Positions 11,259 to 25,185 of a DNA stretch of 64,000 bases are shown here, piece by piece; the first letter of the stretch is position 1, and every line of letters begins with the position of its first letter. The position numbers were made by a program, and so were the translations under genes. The DNA lies in NCBI RefSeq assembly GCF_000702725.1, contig NZ_JNJI01000003.1, positions 1 through 64,000 of the forward strand, given 5' to 3'. The stretch comes from Mesoplasma photuris ATCC 49581. Its GTDB lineage: Bacteria; Bacillota_I; Bacilli_A; Mycoplasmatales; Mycoplasmataceae. Below the pieces are notes generated by a model. That model ran no database searches, was not told the DNA's origin, and saw nothing but the letters and a program-made list of their open reading frames with translations.

Positions 11259-12683
11259 ATGAATAAAAACGAAAGAGATTATCAAATTGTTTATTACATT
11301 TTTAATAAAACCTCTTCTTTTGGAGAACTTACAAATTTTTTTAATATTAGTGAAAAAACTTTGTTAAGAACATTAGATGATTGAAAAAAGGTTTTTAATG
11401 ATGAATTAGAAATAAAAGACAGAAAAGTAACTTTTAAAGGTGACAAAGCTTCTTTTTCAAAAAAAGTTTATTCAAAGTCGAAAGACTTTTTGTCAAAATG
11501 AGAAGCACAAATGTATATCCTTAATTATGTATTTGATAATTTAAAGTCTACTTTAAAAGATTTATCAGAAGATTTGGAAAAAACAAATATAGAAACCAAA
11601 AGTCTTATTGATGAATTAAATGAAATTTGTTTTAGATTTGATTTTTCAATTAATTTAACTCAAAAATCAGGTTTAAAATTTTCTAAATATGATTTTGAAA
11701 GTTTTATAAGTGTTATGGAAATACTTATTAATAATCAAATTTATAGTAGACAAAAGAATACCTTAATTAAAGTTAATGATCTAAGTTTTATTTTTAATCC
11801 TTATACATACAAATTTTTAAATAAAAAATTAAAATTAGAAAATTTTGCTGAATTTTATAAAACTATTGTTGAAAATATAAAAAACAATAAAGTAAATTTG
11901 TCTGATGCTGATGCTATTTTTATGGCTATAAAAATATGTTTATGAAAAAATTTAGAAAAAAATAAAAACACAGTATTAGACAATAATAACATTGTTAAAG
12001 ACTTTTATGAAAATTATGAAATCCCCTTAGTAACAAAAAATTCTTTAAAACGTTATTTTGATAAATCAGAATTAAAAGAATCTGTTGAAATATTTTTAGA
12101 TCAATTAAGCAAATCTATTGAATTTTTATTTAAAGGCGAAATTAAACTTAACGATGAAACAATAGATAACATAAGAAAGCACGTAATTAGAACCATTGAA
12201 ATAAAAAATGCTAAACAAACAGGAATTTCATATGATTTTGAATTATATGGTCTTTCGAAATATATAGTTAAATTCAACGAACTTTTTAATATTTGCAAAA
12301 AAGAAATTGAAAAATTGAATTTAAATGAAAAATTAACAATGATGTTAACTTATGAAATATTTATACATCTAATAATTTGGTTAGATGGAATAGCTTATAT
12401 ATATAACACAAACATTTTTGCCGTTTGTGTCGGTGGTATGGGACAAAGTGCGATGGTTTCTCAGCATCTTAAAAAAATATATAAAAATGCAAACATAGTT
12501 GCAAAAGCAAATGTTCTATTAAGAGAAGAAGATATTAAAAAAGCTCATCTAATAATTTCTTCTATAGAAATTATCAATAATCATGACAATATAATTTTTT
12601 TACCAGCGATGTCAGTTATAAATAACAAAGAAATTGTTCATAAAAAATTGGTGGAGATGATTTACAGGAAATTAATAGAATAA
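11259..12683 (+). CDS. PRD-containing MtlR-like activator lacking the EIIA domain
   Basis: 474 residues. The N-terminus is a DeoR/Mga-type helix-turn-helix (FNISEKTLLRTLDDW). Two diverged PTS-regulation-domain-like helical regions follow, then an EIIB-like segment with FAVCVGGMGQSAM (C390). Bacillus MtlR is near 690 residues and ends in an EIIA-like domain that is absent here. It lies 31 bp downstream of mtlD in the same orientation and should control the mannitol operon, with phosphorylation inputs reduced to the PRDs and EIIB-like cysteine. Family assignment is good; regulatory detail is inferred. Confidence 0.75.
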
Positions 12684-12774
12684 TTTTCTTAATTCATTCC
12701 AAAATGTAATGTTTTAAAATTATTAATTTTTATTTTAAATAAGCATCATAATAATTATGTGTATAAGAAATATA

Positions 12775-12810
12775 CAAAAAGGAAGTTTACCAACTTCCTT
12801 TTTTGTTTTT
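12775..12810 (+). terminator. Terminator of the mannitol operon
   Basis: AAAAAGGAAGTT pairs with AACTTCCTTTTT around a short loop, followed by further T. Confidence 0.9.
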
Positions 12811-12835
12811 TTAAATTTAACCAATTTATAAGTGT

Positions 12836-12841
12836 TATACT
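12836..12841 (+). promoter_or_regulatory. Extended -10 promoter for the TPP riboswitch transcript
   Basis: TGTTATACT just upstream of the riboswitch gives TATACT as a -10 hexamer with an upstream TG, leaving about 10 bp to the likely transcript start before the aptamer. No convincing -35 was seen. Confidence 0.5.
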
Positions 12842-12852
12842 AATTATGAAAA

Positions 12853-12923
12853 GACAGAGGTAGCGTAAGCTTGAGAAATACTCTTAGAACCTGATTTAGT
12901 TAATACTAACGTAGGGAGATCTG
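12853..12923 (+). ncRNA. TPP riboswitch (THI element)
   Basis: The conserved THI-box blocks occur in order: TTGAGA (12871-12876, consensus CUGAGA), ACCTGAT (12889-12895), a TTAGT/ACTAA helix, and GTAGGGA (12911-12917). ACAGA at 12854-12858 can form P1 with TCTG at 12920-12923, or pair alternatively with TCTGT at 12931-12935, which is directly followed by six T and then the thiT ribosome site. That arrangement suggests ligand-dependent switching just before the start codon. The downstream gene is the thiamine transporter ThiT, so feedback by thiamine pyrophosphate is expected. Confidence 0.9.
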
Positions 12924-12953
12924 ATTTATATCTGTTTTTTCGTGGAGGATTTC

Positions 12954-13832
12954 ATGAAAAAAATACAATCTAAATATATATGGTTAATAATAAATGCTAT
13001 AGTTGGTGTTATTTTAAGTGGATTATTAACATGAGGGTTTACTTCAGTAATTATCGAAAGATTAAAAAATGAAACTGATTACGCTAACTTAATCGTTTTA
13101 ATCATTTCACTAGTTATTTTTTTATTAATTTACATATTATTAAACGTATATATTAACTTATCAATTCCAAGTTATAGTGGAGAATCAAAAAAACAATTGA
13201 TAATTTTATCAATTGTGACATTAAACATTCCAAGTATCATTTACTTTTGAATCAATGGTCCAAAGTTAGCCTTTAGATTTAATTTAAAACGATGAGAAGT
13301 ATATGATATTGTGATCATGGGAATGATTTTAGGACTTTATTTATTACTAGACTTTTCAACTAGTTTTATTCAATTACCAGGTTATGTTACTTTATCACTA
13401 AAGTTTATTCCAATTTTCTTTTTTGCTTATATTAGTGATTTTATGAAAGTATTTACTGTAACTATATTAGCTGGAATTTTGTCTTACTTTATGCCAAATA
13501 ACTTTGATGCTGGTAATTTAGCAGCTTATACATTTGATTACTTAATTCCAGTTGTTGCAATTTCGGTTTGTGTATTTATCAAACCAAATATAAGTGAAAA
13601 CAAAGTTATTACTGTAATCAATTGATTAGTATTTGTAACATTACCAACAATCATAATTTACTTTTCAAGAGTGTTTGCTGGAGTGTTGTTTTATGGTGAG
13701 TTTGCTTGAGGCGGATATGACATTTGAATCTATTCATTAGTGCTTAATTTATTTAACACCACATTTGATTACGCTTTATTCTTATTAACTGTGCCAATCA
13801 TATGTAAAACATTGAAGTTTTTAAAAAGATAA
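12954..13832 (+). CDS. thiT: ECF-type thiamine transporter S component
   Basis: 292 residues. The last 185 residues match ThiT: the LKFIPIFFFAYISDFMK region, then YFSRVFAGVLFYGEFAWGG, which parallels RYFWHFIAGVIFWGSYAWKG in Lactococcus ThiT as I recall it. Roughly 100 extra N-terminal residues with about three hydrophobic helices make it longer than the usual ~190. GGAGG precedes ATG 12954. As an ECF S component it needs the shared EcfAA'T module, not present in this window. Control by the upstream TPP riboswitch supports the assignment. Confidence 0.9.
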
Positions 13833-13901
13833 TTTTTTTCATTTTTATAATATGATGTTAAAATTAAATTAATATATAATTTTAAAAATGAGGTGGATAT
13901 T

Positions 13902-14954
13902 ATGATAAAAGGAACCAGTCTATTTGCAAATGTCGGAATTGATGAGCATTTTTTTAAAAAAGCAGGTATAAAAATGAAAGTATCGAATGAACTTTTGAAA
14001 AATAGAGCTGATTTTTATAAACATCTTTATCCTGATTCTGAAATGATAAATGGAGATATCACTAATGAAGAAGTATTTAAAAAAGTTGTAAAGGCACATA
14101 AAAAAAATAAATGTGAGTTTCTTATAGCAACTCCACCATGTCAAGGTATGTCTATTGCAGGTAGAATGAATAGTTTTGATCCTAGAAATGAATTGATTAA
14201 ATATGTAGTTAAATTTGTTAAAGAAACTTTACCAAATAATATATTAATAGAGAATGTACCTGGTTTATTGAAATTCAATATCATGCATAACAATAAAGTA
14301 ATAAATATTAAAGACTATATTGTTGAAGAATTTTCAAACATGGGTTATTTTGTTAATTTTAAAGTTGCTGATGCCTCTGATTATGGAACCCCTCAAAATC
14401 GAAAACGAGTAATATTTTTAATTTCAAAATTTGCTAAATGAGAATTTCCTGATAAACAAATCAAAAAAACAGTAAGAGATACCATTGGCGAATTACCTAC
14501 TCTTGAATCTGGTGATGTAAGTGATCTTAAATTTCATTATGCTAAAAAGCATAATGAAAGACATGTTTTATGAATGAAAAATACCAAAACAGGAAAATCT
14601 GCAATTAATAATATCGAATTTTATCCAGTTAAGGATAATGGACAAAGAATTAAGGGATATACAACAACATATAAGAGAATGGAGTGAGATAAACCTGCCC
14701 CAACAATAACTATGGCATCAGGTTCAATTTCTAGTCAAAATAATGTTCATCCGGGTAGACAATTAAAAAACGGAGAATATTCAGATGCAAGGGTTTTGAC
14801 TATATTGGAATTATTTAGATTGACAGGATTACCAGATGATTGAAATGTTCCTATTTGAGCTTCTGATAATTTGATAAGACAAGTTATCGGAGAATCGTTT
14901 CCGCCTCTTTTTGCTTATGCAATGTTAGAAAGGATTCCAAAAAAAAATGGTTAA
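13902..14954 (+). CDS. DNA (cytosine-5)-methyltransferase
   Basis: 350 residues, Dcm/HhaI type. Motif I is weak ([17 protein letters not shown]). Motif [13 protein letters not shown] carries catalytic C80, motif VI is ILIENVPG, motif VIII is [10 protein letters not shown], and motifs IX-X lie at the C-terminus ([34 protein letters not shown]). I chose ATG 13902 behind GAGGTGG over an in-frame GTG 9 bp upstream. The stop overlaps the next gene by 8 bp; together they look like a type II restriction-modification pair. The recognition sequence cannot be read from the protein. Confidence 0.93.
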
Positions 14955-16092
14955 TACAGTTTGAAGAGCACCTGGTAATTCGAATATTTTCGACTTAAAT
15001 TTTGATAAAATAAATCCAAAAGAAAATAACATCACCACTAGAACATATTTTGTTTTGAAATTTTTTGAAGTTAATAAAAATGTAAGTGTTAAAAAAATAA
15101 CTGAACTAAATTCAAAATTGAAGGATTTTTTGTGTAAGAACTATCCTGGTTTTAAAAAAAATAATACGACTATTGCACACTTCTATAAGCCGCTTATATT
15201 TTATGGTTTTTTAGATATTTTATTTCAAGAAGATAATGATATATATTGTCTTTCTGCGATGGGTAAAGGTCTCATACAGCAAATTGAAGATAACAATTTT
15301 GAAAAAGCTGAAGAAATTTTTTTGGCATCAACATTAGATGTTTCCTTTCCTAATTTAGCTACCCCTAGAGCTACAAATTTGAATTTATTTCCTTTTAGAA
15401 TTTTATATTTATTATTAAATAAATATGGATATATACCAAAAAAATTTGTTAAAAAAAAGTTGGTTTTGATTTCTGATCAAAGTGATCTTGAAAATGTACT
15501 AAAATCTTATGATAAATTTACTAAAACATCAGAAGATGAAGTAATAATGAAAAAATTTGATTCATGAGTTATAAAGTCTTTAATTAGCTCAAATATTTTA
15601 AAGAGCGATCAAAAAAAATATTATTTAACTAGTAAAGCAAAAGAAAATTTAAAGAAATACTCAGTTATAAACCCGAATTCTTGTTTTATTAATGGTGGTC
15701 AAGTTTATGATATCGAAAAGAAAATTAAACCTTCAAGAGATCCTAGATTAGCTATTGAGTCATATGAAAAATCTAACTATTTATGTCAACTTGATAGCAG
15801 ACACGATTCATTCATTAAAAATGATGGAACGAAATATTTAGAATCTCATCATGTTATATGAATGAAATTTGAAGGTATTTTTAATTTTAAAGTCGATGTA
15901 ATTGAAAACCTATTAGCACTATGTGCAGAATGTCATAGGAAAGTTCACCATGCTAATAAAGAGGAAAGGGTTATTAAAATAGAAGAAATGTATGAGCTTA
16001 AAAAGAATTATTTAATCACAAATAATATTTCGTTGGAAGAATTGATTAATATATATATTAATGATAATAAATATGAGTATGATAATGACTAA
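14947..16092 (+). CDS. HNH restriction endonuclease (partner of the C5 methyltransferase)
   Basis: 381 residues. The N-terminal 250 residues contain winged-helix-like stretches but no family I recognise. The C-terminal domain is a clear HNH/zinc-ribbon nuclease: KYLESHHVIWM (H301-H302), NLLALCAECHRKVHH with Cys at 326 and 329. The first zinc-binding position has only one visible cysteine (LCQLDSRH), so the usual C-x2-C pair is altered there. The 8-bp overlap with the methyltransferase supports a restriction role. Confidence 0.82.
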
Positions 16093-16106
16093 ATAAATGT
16101 GGAAAT

Positions 16107-16128
16107 GTGGAAAACTTTCCACTTTTTT
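16107..16128 (+). terminator. Terminator after the C5 restriction-modification pair
   Basis: GTGGAAAACTTTCCAC followed by six T. The stem is short (5-7 bp). Confidence 0.7.
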
Positions 16129-16139
16129 AATCTTTAATC

Positions 16140-16145
16140 TATAAT
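16140..16145 (+). promoter_or_regulatory. Likely -10 box of parE
   Basis: TATAAT, 50 bp upstream of the parE start, preceded by T-rich DNA with only a weak -35. Confidence 0.4.
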
Positions 16146-16152
16146 TTAATAA

Positions 16153-18129
<1,977 letters not shown>

Positions 18130-18142
18130 AAAGGCCAAAAAT

Positions 18143-20116
18143 ATGAAAAATGTAAAAACAACAGCTAGAACAACAACGATAGATAATATTTTGAATGAAT
18201 TAGCTGATCAAACTATTAAGCTACCTAGTTTTCAAAGAAATAAAGTTTGAACAAAAACTGCTAAAGATAAATTTAAAGAAACACTTAAAGAAGGTTATCC
18301 ATTCGGATCAATACTTTTACATAAAAGAGAAGGTGAAGATGTAAAGTTGCTTATTGATGGATATCAAAGAGTTTCTACGATAGATGAATTTGCAAATAAA
18401 CCATTTGCGAATGTTTCTTGAAAAGAATTAGATGTAAATGATTCTAATATAGAATATCTTTTTGATAACAAAACTCACTTTAAAATATTCAAAGAAAAAC
18501 TGGAAGAAAATCTTCAAAAAAACATGTTAAAGGAAAAGTTTGATTCTCAAATCCAAACTTTTTTAAGTTCTATTTATTCTGATTCATTAGAAAAATATAA
18601 AAATAATACTAATGATAATAAAACTAAAAATGAGCTTCCTGATTTTTACAAGGCTAGTCATGTACTTAATCAAGAATTTTATGAAAAATTAAACTCATGA
18701 ATTTCTTTTGGTAAAGAAATATTAAAGATTGAAATACCAATAATAGAATGTCTGACATGAAAAAATCACGATGTAATTGCTGAAATATTTACAAGAATTA
18801 ATACTACCGGACAAAAATTAAGTAAATTTGAAATCGCCGCTTCTCATTGACAGGATATGAAAATTGATATTGAAGGATATCAAAATAATGAAGTATCTAA
18901 TAAAATTATTAATAACGTATTTTCTAAATATGATTGATATCAAGAAAATAAACACAAAAGTGGAATAGTTATGTCAAGAACAAAGGAAAAAATATTGAAA
19001 GAAAAAGAAATAGATCTTTTTGAATTGATATTTGGTTTTTCTAAAATTTTAGAAAAAGAAACAAAAAATATATTTGAAGATCATGTATATGTAGAAATAG
19101 ATTTATTCGAAGAAGGTTTTAATATAGTTAACGCTTGTTTAATGAATCCTAGCAACGCTTTTTCTAATATGAATCAAGTATTTTTGAAAAGACTTTCATT
19201 GAAAGAAAGTTTTAATATATCTGAAGTTTCTGAATTTTTTGAAAAGATTTTACTTGTAGCTAAATTGGTCGATAATTATTTTGAAGAAATAAAGATAGTT
19301 ATGGGTTCTATTAATAACAATAAAATTAACTGAACAACAAATAATAATGATAATGGATTAGTCAAGCCGACTAAAAATCAAACAATATCAATTATTGCTG
19401 ATGTATTTTATAACTACTTTATTGATACTGAAAATAATTTCAAAAAGGGTATTTTATTAAGTACAGATATGTTCTTAAGAGATTACTCAAATATAGGTAA
19501 TCATTTTGTTTATGATACATTAACAGAATTATTTTCAAGTTCTGTAAATAAAACCACAGATGATTTAGTTAATTTTAAAATTCAAAAGTATAAAGATGTA
19601 ATTTTGAAAGAAGAAATGAAATCAGCTCTTGAAAAAGTTATCAGAGATTACAATGTAATTGAAAATAAAAAGAAAAAGAACAAAAGAACAACTCTTAATA
19701 AATCACTTAAAATAATTACAAGTATTTCATTTGAAAACTTAAAATCTACAGGTATAAATATATCTAGTATGAATATAGATCACATAATTCCATATTCTTA
19801 TAATGAAAAATTTTATGAAAAAACAGGAAGATTATTAAATATAAATTCGATAGGTAATTATACACTGTTGGATGAAAAAACAAATAAATCAAAATCTGAT
19901 TCAGACTTGTATTTAGAATTCTTAGACTACAAAGAAGATTGAGATAAAATTTCAAAATTAGAACAAGTGACTTTCTTGGATAAAAGTGAATTTTATTTAT
20001 TTGCTTATGAAAATAAAAATATTGAAGACACTGAAAAAGATTACGATTTATTAATAAATAAAAGAGAAGAAATTATAAAAAATAAAGTTATTGAATATTT
20101 ATATCCAAAAAACTAG
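18143..20116 (+). CDS. DUF262/HNH protein, single-chain GmrSD-like nuclease
   Basis: 657 residues. The N-terminal DUF262 domain shows KLPSFQRNKVW and the IDGYQRVST signature (about 70-79), the ParB-like nucleotide-hydrolysing motif of GmrS. The C-terminus has a DUF1524-like HNH nuclease: NIDHIIPYSY (about 545) followed by NSIGNYTLLDEKTNKSKS. GmrSD proteins cleave DNA carrying modified cytosines (type IV restriction); whether this protein does so is inferred. It sits exactly between parE and parC, with 13 and 12 bp to its neighbours and a 13-bp repeat at each border. Codon use is more A/AGA-rich than in parE and parC, which points to transfer. Confidence 0.85.
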
Positions 20117-20121
20117 AAAGG
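20109..20121 (+). repeat. 13-bp direct repeat, right copy (before parC)
   Basis: AAAACTAGAAAGG, identical to 18122-18134, carries the DUF262 stop codon and the ribosome site of parC. Confidence 0.85.
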
Positions 20122-20128
20122 GCACATT

Positions 20129-22861
20129 ATGGCTAAAAAAATCATCGATAACAGTAACGTTGATCAAGAACAAGGAATTGTTGTTTATCCATTAGAAGAT
20201 TTAATGGGTGATCGATTCGGACGTTATGCGAAATATATTATCCAAGAACGTGCTCTTCCTGATGTTCGTGATGGATTAAAACCAGTTCAAAGACGTATTT
20301 TATATGCGATGAACGAACTAAAATTGTTTAATGATAAACCATATAAAAAATCAGCCAGAATTGTTGGAGAAGTTATTGGTAAGTATCACCCACATGGTGA
20401 TACTTCAATATATGAAGCTATGGTTCGTATGAGTCAAACTTGAAAACTAGGAATGCCTCTAATTGATATGCAAGGTAATAACGGTTCAATTGACGGTGAT
20501 GGGGCTGCGGCAATGCGTTATACTGAAACTCGTTTAGCAAAAATTTCAGATATTTTATTAGATGACTTAGATAAAAACACAGTTATGTTTGCACCAAACT
20601 TTGATGATTCAGAAAAAGAACCAACAGTTCTACCAGCTTATTTTCCAAATATTTTAACAAACGGAAGTACAGGAATTGCTGCGGGTTACGCAACAAACAT
20701 GCCACCACACAACTTAGGTGAATTGATTGATGCAACAATTAGATTAATCAAAACACCTAATACAAGAATTGATTCAATCTTAGAAATTGTTAAAGGACCA
20801 GATTTTCCAACCGGAGGTTTAGTTCAAGGACGTGAAGGAATTAAAGAAGCTTTTACAACTGGTAAAGGTAAAGTAATTATTAATTCTAAATGACATGAAG
20901 AAAAGGGAAATATCATTATTGATGAAATTCCTTATGAAGTTGTTAAACAAGATCTTGTTCGTAAAATTGGGGATACCATTGATGCTAACCCTGGATTAGG
21001 AATCAGAGAAATCAGAGATGAAACAGACCGAACAGGATTAAGAATCGCAATTGATCTATCAGATAAAGCAAATGTTGAAACTGTAAGAAAGTTTTTATTT
21101 AAAAATACACCACTATCAGTTTCATACAACTACAACAATGTTGTAATTGTTGATAAACAACCTCAACAATTAGGGATAATTGAAATTTTAAAAGCCTATA
21201 TTGTTCATTACAAAGAAGTATTCACTCGTAGAACACAATTTGATCTAAATAAGGCAAATACACGTTTAGAAATCGTTTTAGGATTAATCAAAGCAATGTC
21301 TATTCTTGACGAAGTTATTAAAACAATTCGTAGTTCAACAAACAGAGGTGATGCAATTGCTAACTTAGTCGAAAAGCTACAATTTAGTCAACCACAAGCC
21401 ACAGCAATTGCTGATATGCGTTTGTATCGATTAACTTCAACTGATATTGTAAAATTACAAGAAGAAAAAGATACTTTAGAATCATTAATTAAACATTTAG
21501 ATGCTATTTTAAAAGATGAAACTGTTTTAGATAATGAAATAATTTCTCGATTAAAAGAAGTTAAAAAACAATTTGCAATTCCAAGAAGAAGTGAAGTAAG
21601 TGATTTAATTGAATCACTTGATGTTGAATTCAAAGATACACTTGTTGAAAAAGAATTTAGTTTATGAATTTCTAAAGATGGATATTTAAAAGGAATTGAA
21701 AATGCTGTTTTAGCTAAAAATGAGATGAGTACATTTGGTCGTAAACCAAATGATATGTGAATTTCACAAGCAATTGTTTCTAACTTAGAACACTTATTAT
21801 TAGTTTCAAATAAAGGAACATACTATTCAATTCCTTTATATAAATTAACAATGAGTAAATGAAAAGATATGGGAGTACACATTAATACGTATGCCACAAT
21901 GGATGGAAGTGAAGAAATTGTTGGTGCATTTATTTTAAAAGATATTGAACAAGCCACTCAACACATTATGTTAACAACAAAATTAGGAATGACTAAACGT
22001 ACTCCGATTGTTGATTTGGCAACAAAAATTAATTCTAAAGGATTTAGAATTATGAAACTTGTTGATGATGATGTAATAGTATCTGCAAGTTTAGTATCAT
22101 CTAAAACTAAAACAGTGATTATGATTACTGAAAAAGGATTTGGAGTAAGATACCATATTGAAGATATTCCTGTTCAAGGAACTAACTCAAAAGGGGTAAA
22201 AGCTTCAAACCTAAAAGATGATGTAATTATTTCAGGAAGAACACTTTCAGAATTTGATCAAGTAATGTTTATTACTGATAAAGATTCAATGAAGAAAGTC
22301 AATCCACTTGATATTCCACTATATGTTCGTCCTAAACGTGGAGTGCGTTTATTCCCAGAACGTAAACGTGGACAAGAATTCATTAAATTCGGATTTAGTG
22401 TTAATAATAACGATATTATTAAAACGATTGATGAAAATGATGAGTATGGTGAAATTACAGTCGCTAAATCAAAAGTATTATCACTTGATTCAACAACAGC
22501 TGATACTGGAATTGAAAATATTGTTAATGCAAATATTGAAACTCCAATTAGAATTGTTAATGGGGATTTACCTCCAGAGTCTAACTCTAACGATGGAGAA
22601 GAATATATCTCAAAAGTAGAACGTGATGCTACTCGTGAAGCTAATAAAGGTAAAGTATCAGCAAAAGTAACAGTAACTAAATCTTTAAAAGATGAAGCTG
22701 CTAATAAAGTTGCAGATATGACAACCGATTTATCTGATCTTTTAGGAGATTTATCTTCGGTTCTAGGTGGAGTAATTGCTAAACCGGATAAGAAAGAAAA
22801 AGAGAAGAAAAAAGAAGAAGCTTCAAAATTACAATTAGATTTTGATGATTTATTTGATTAA
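20129..22861 (+). CDS. parC: DNA topoisomerase IV subunit A
   Basis: 910 residues, normal for mollicute ParC. The breakage-reunion domain has [38 protein letters not shown], and [10 protein letters not shown] with the DNA-linking tyrosine Y131. A beta-pinwheel C-terminal domain follows (repeats near 520-800), ending in a Lys/Glu-rich linker and an acidic tail. It follows parE in the usual order but separated by the DUF262 gene. A terminator follows directly. Confidence 0.97.
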
Positions 22862-22885
22862 GAGGCTTTAACCTCTTTTTTATTT
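22860..22885 (+). terminator. Terminator of parC
   Basis: AAGAGG-loop-CCTCTT followed by a T run; the stem overlaps the last base of the stop codon. Confidence 0.85.
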
Positions 22886-22927
22886 GATAAAATATATATA
22901 GAAGTTATATTTAAAGTTGGAGATACT

Positions 22928-24367
22928 ATGAAAGAATTTAAAAAAGAATTAGGTCAAACTTTTACTCCTGAAAATATTGTGAATCAAATACTAGATGAGG
23001 GAAAATTTATTTCATCTGAAAAACTTTTTTTAAAAAAAGTCATGGAACCAAGTTTTGGAGATGGAGCATTTTTGATAAAAATAGTCGAAAGAGTCATCGA
23101 GTCATCTAAAAAAAATAAAATGAATTCAGAAGAAATTGAAAACGCGATGAATAATAATATTTTCGGATATGAAATAGATGAATATTTTTACAATAAAACT
23201 AAGGAAAATTTAAATGTAATATTAGAAAAAAATTTATTATCTCCTATTGAATGAAAAAATTTAAAAAATTCTTCTACGTACGAAATAGATATTAGCGATA
23301 ACTCTTTTGATTATGTTTTTGGAAATCCTCCTTATATAAGAATTCAAAACATATCTGAAAAAGATAGAAAAATTATAAAAAATAAATTTTGTTTTGTTAA
23401 AAAAGGAAATATAGATTCTTATTTAGTATTTTTTGAAATAGGAATAAAAATACTAAATGAAAAAGGAATTCTTGGATACATTACACCTAATTCTTATTTA
23501 AGAAATAGATCAGCTTTTGAATTTAAAAGATATCTATTGGAAAATAATCTTTTGACTAAAATAATAGATTTTGATCATACGCAAATTTTTGAAGGAGTAA
23601 CATCTTACACAGCAATAACTATGATATCTAAAAATAAAGGAAAAGATCAAAAATTTATATATAAAAATATGTCACCTTATAGAAAGGCTGAGTTCAATTT
23701 AAATTCTAAAAATTTAAATTGAGATGAAAAATGAATTTTTGGACTTAATAATAAAGGTAAAACTAGAATGGATGAAATTGTAGATATTAAATATGGTATA
23801 GCCACTCTAAGAGATAAAATTTTTATAGCCAATGGATTAAAATCTGATGGCGAGTATACTAAATTTAATAATTTTGAAATAGAAAGTTCAATTATTAAAA
23901 AAATAGTTAAAGGAACTAAAAATTCCGAAAATAAAATAGTTATATTTCCCTACGAAATAATAAATAAAGTGTATGTCAAAATACCAGAAAGTAAATTTAA
24001 AAAACATTATCCTAAAGCATATAAATATCTTTTATCTAATAAAAAAGAATTGCTGATTAGAGATATAGATTCAAATTCTGATTGATATCTTTTCGGAAGA
24101 TCTCAAGGTATAAAAAATATGAATAATAAAAAAATAGTTATAAATAATATGATAAAAGATAAATTAGATTTTTCAATTTTAAATGATGATGAAATTGTTT
24201 ATTCAGGTATTTTTTTAACAGTAAAAGATAATACTAAAAATATAAATGAAATTCTTGAAATTCTTAAATCAGATAAAATTGTTGATTATTTAAAAAAAAT
24301 TGGAAAACCTCAAAGAGGAGAATATGTTTCTTTTAGTTCTAATGACTTGAAAGAATTTTTATTTTAA
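22928..24367 (+). CDS. Type II N6-adenine DNA methyltransferase
   Basis: 479 residues. Order of motifs: GQTFTPENIVNQIL (SAM-region helix), motif I EPSFGDGAFL (about 40-48), motif IV GNPPYIRIQN (NPPY at 133-136), then GYITPNSYLRN and a C-terminal target-recognition part. This order fits the gamma class (TaqI/Eco57I-like). Ile is frequently ATA and Arg almost always AGA, unlike parC, a sign of foreign origin. It is the first gene of a compact defence operon, with 11 bp to the next. Confidence 0.92.
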
Positions 24368-24378
24368 AAGGAGAGAAA

Positions 24379-25185
24379 ATGGATTACAATAAATCTTTTT
24401 TAAAAACTATATCGGATAATTATAAAGACATAGCAAACGCTTTTATATCAAACCAATCGAAAGATCCATTAAGAAACGGTACAAAAGTTGATAATATTCA
24501 TGCCTCAATAGCTAATAATATTTCCCAATGAATAGACACAGAAAAATTTAGAGTTGTTACTAAAAAAAATGATGTAAATTCAAAAGAATATAATTTTGAT
24601 GGATTCTATAAACCTAAAAAATGCGACATAGCTATATTGGGAAGAAATAAATTTGAAAATCATGTTTTTGGAATAATAGAATTCAAAAATCATTTAAGTA
24701 GTATTGCTAAAAATTTTGGTAATAATTTAAATAACATGATTGGCGATAGTCTAAATATAAAATTAAATAAAACCCCTTTTTTCTATATAGAATGTTATCC
24801 CAAAGTTTCTCCGATACTTACAAAAGAAGGAAAAGTTACAAAAAATTATGAAATAACTAAAAATGATAATTTATTTCAAAAATCATTAGATTTATATAAA
24901 AATGTAAAAATAAAATCAGAAAAATTAAATTTTGATTCGTTGCCTGATGGCTTTTTAATTTTTGTATACGAAACTCCTTGAAAATTTTCAGAGGGATCAA
25001 ATTATACAAACTCATTAGAAAAAATATTGAAATATAAAAGCGACCAATTTTATATACCTGAAAATTTGATAAGTAAAATGAATGAGCAAAAAGAAGTTTT
25101 TGTAAATGATTATGAAAATTTTTTAAAAAAAATAAATGAAACTGTGGAGGCAGAATATGCAAAAATTTCAAATAATGATAAATAA
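24379..25185 (+). CDS. Probable restriction endonuclease with PD-(D/E)xK-like core
   Basis: 268 residues. I do not recognise a named family, but KCDIAILG (D83) followed 17 residues later by FGIIEFKN (E101, K103) gives the D-x(n)-E-x-K pattern of PD-(D/E)xK nucleases. Placement directly after an N6 methyltransferase supports a restriction role. The end overlaps the AIPR gene by 29 bp. Start ATG 24379 has GGAGAG 5-10 nt upstream. Confidence 0.6.

Noticed and set aside
25136-25156. ATG 25136 as start of the AIPR gene
   Set aside because: No ribosome site precedes it, while GGAGG is well placed for ATG 25157.
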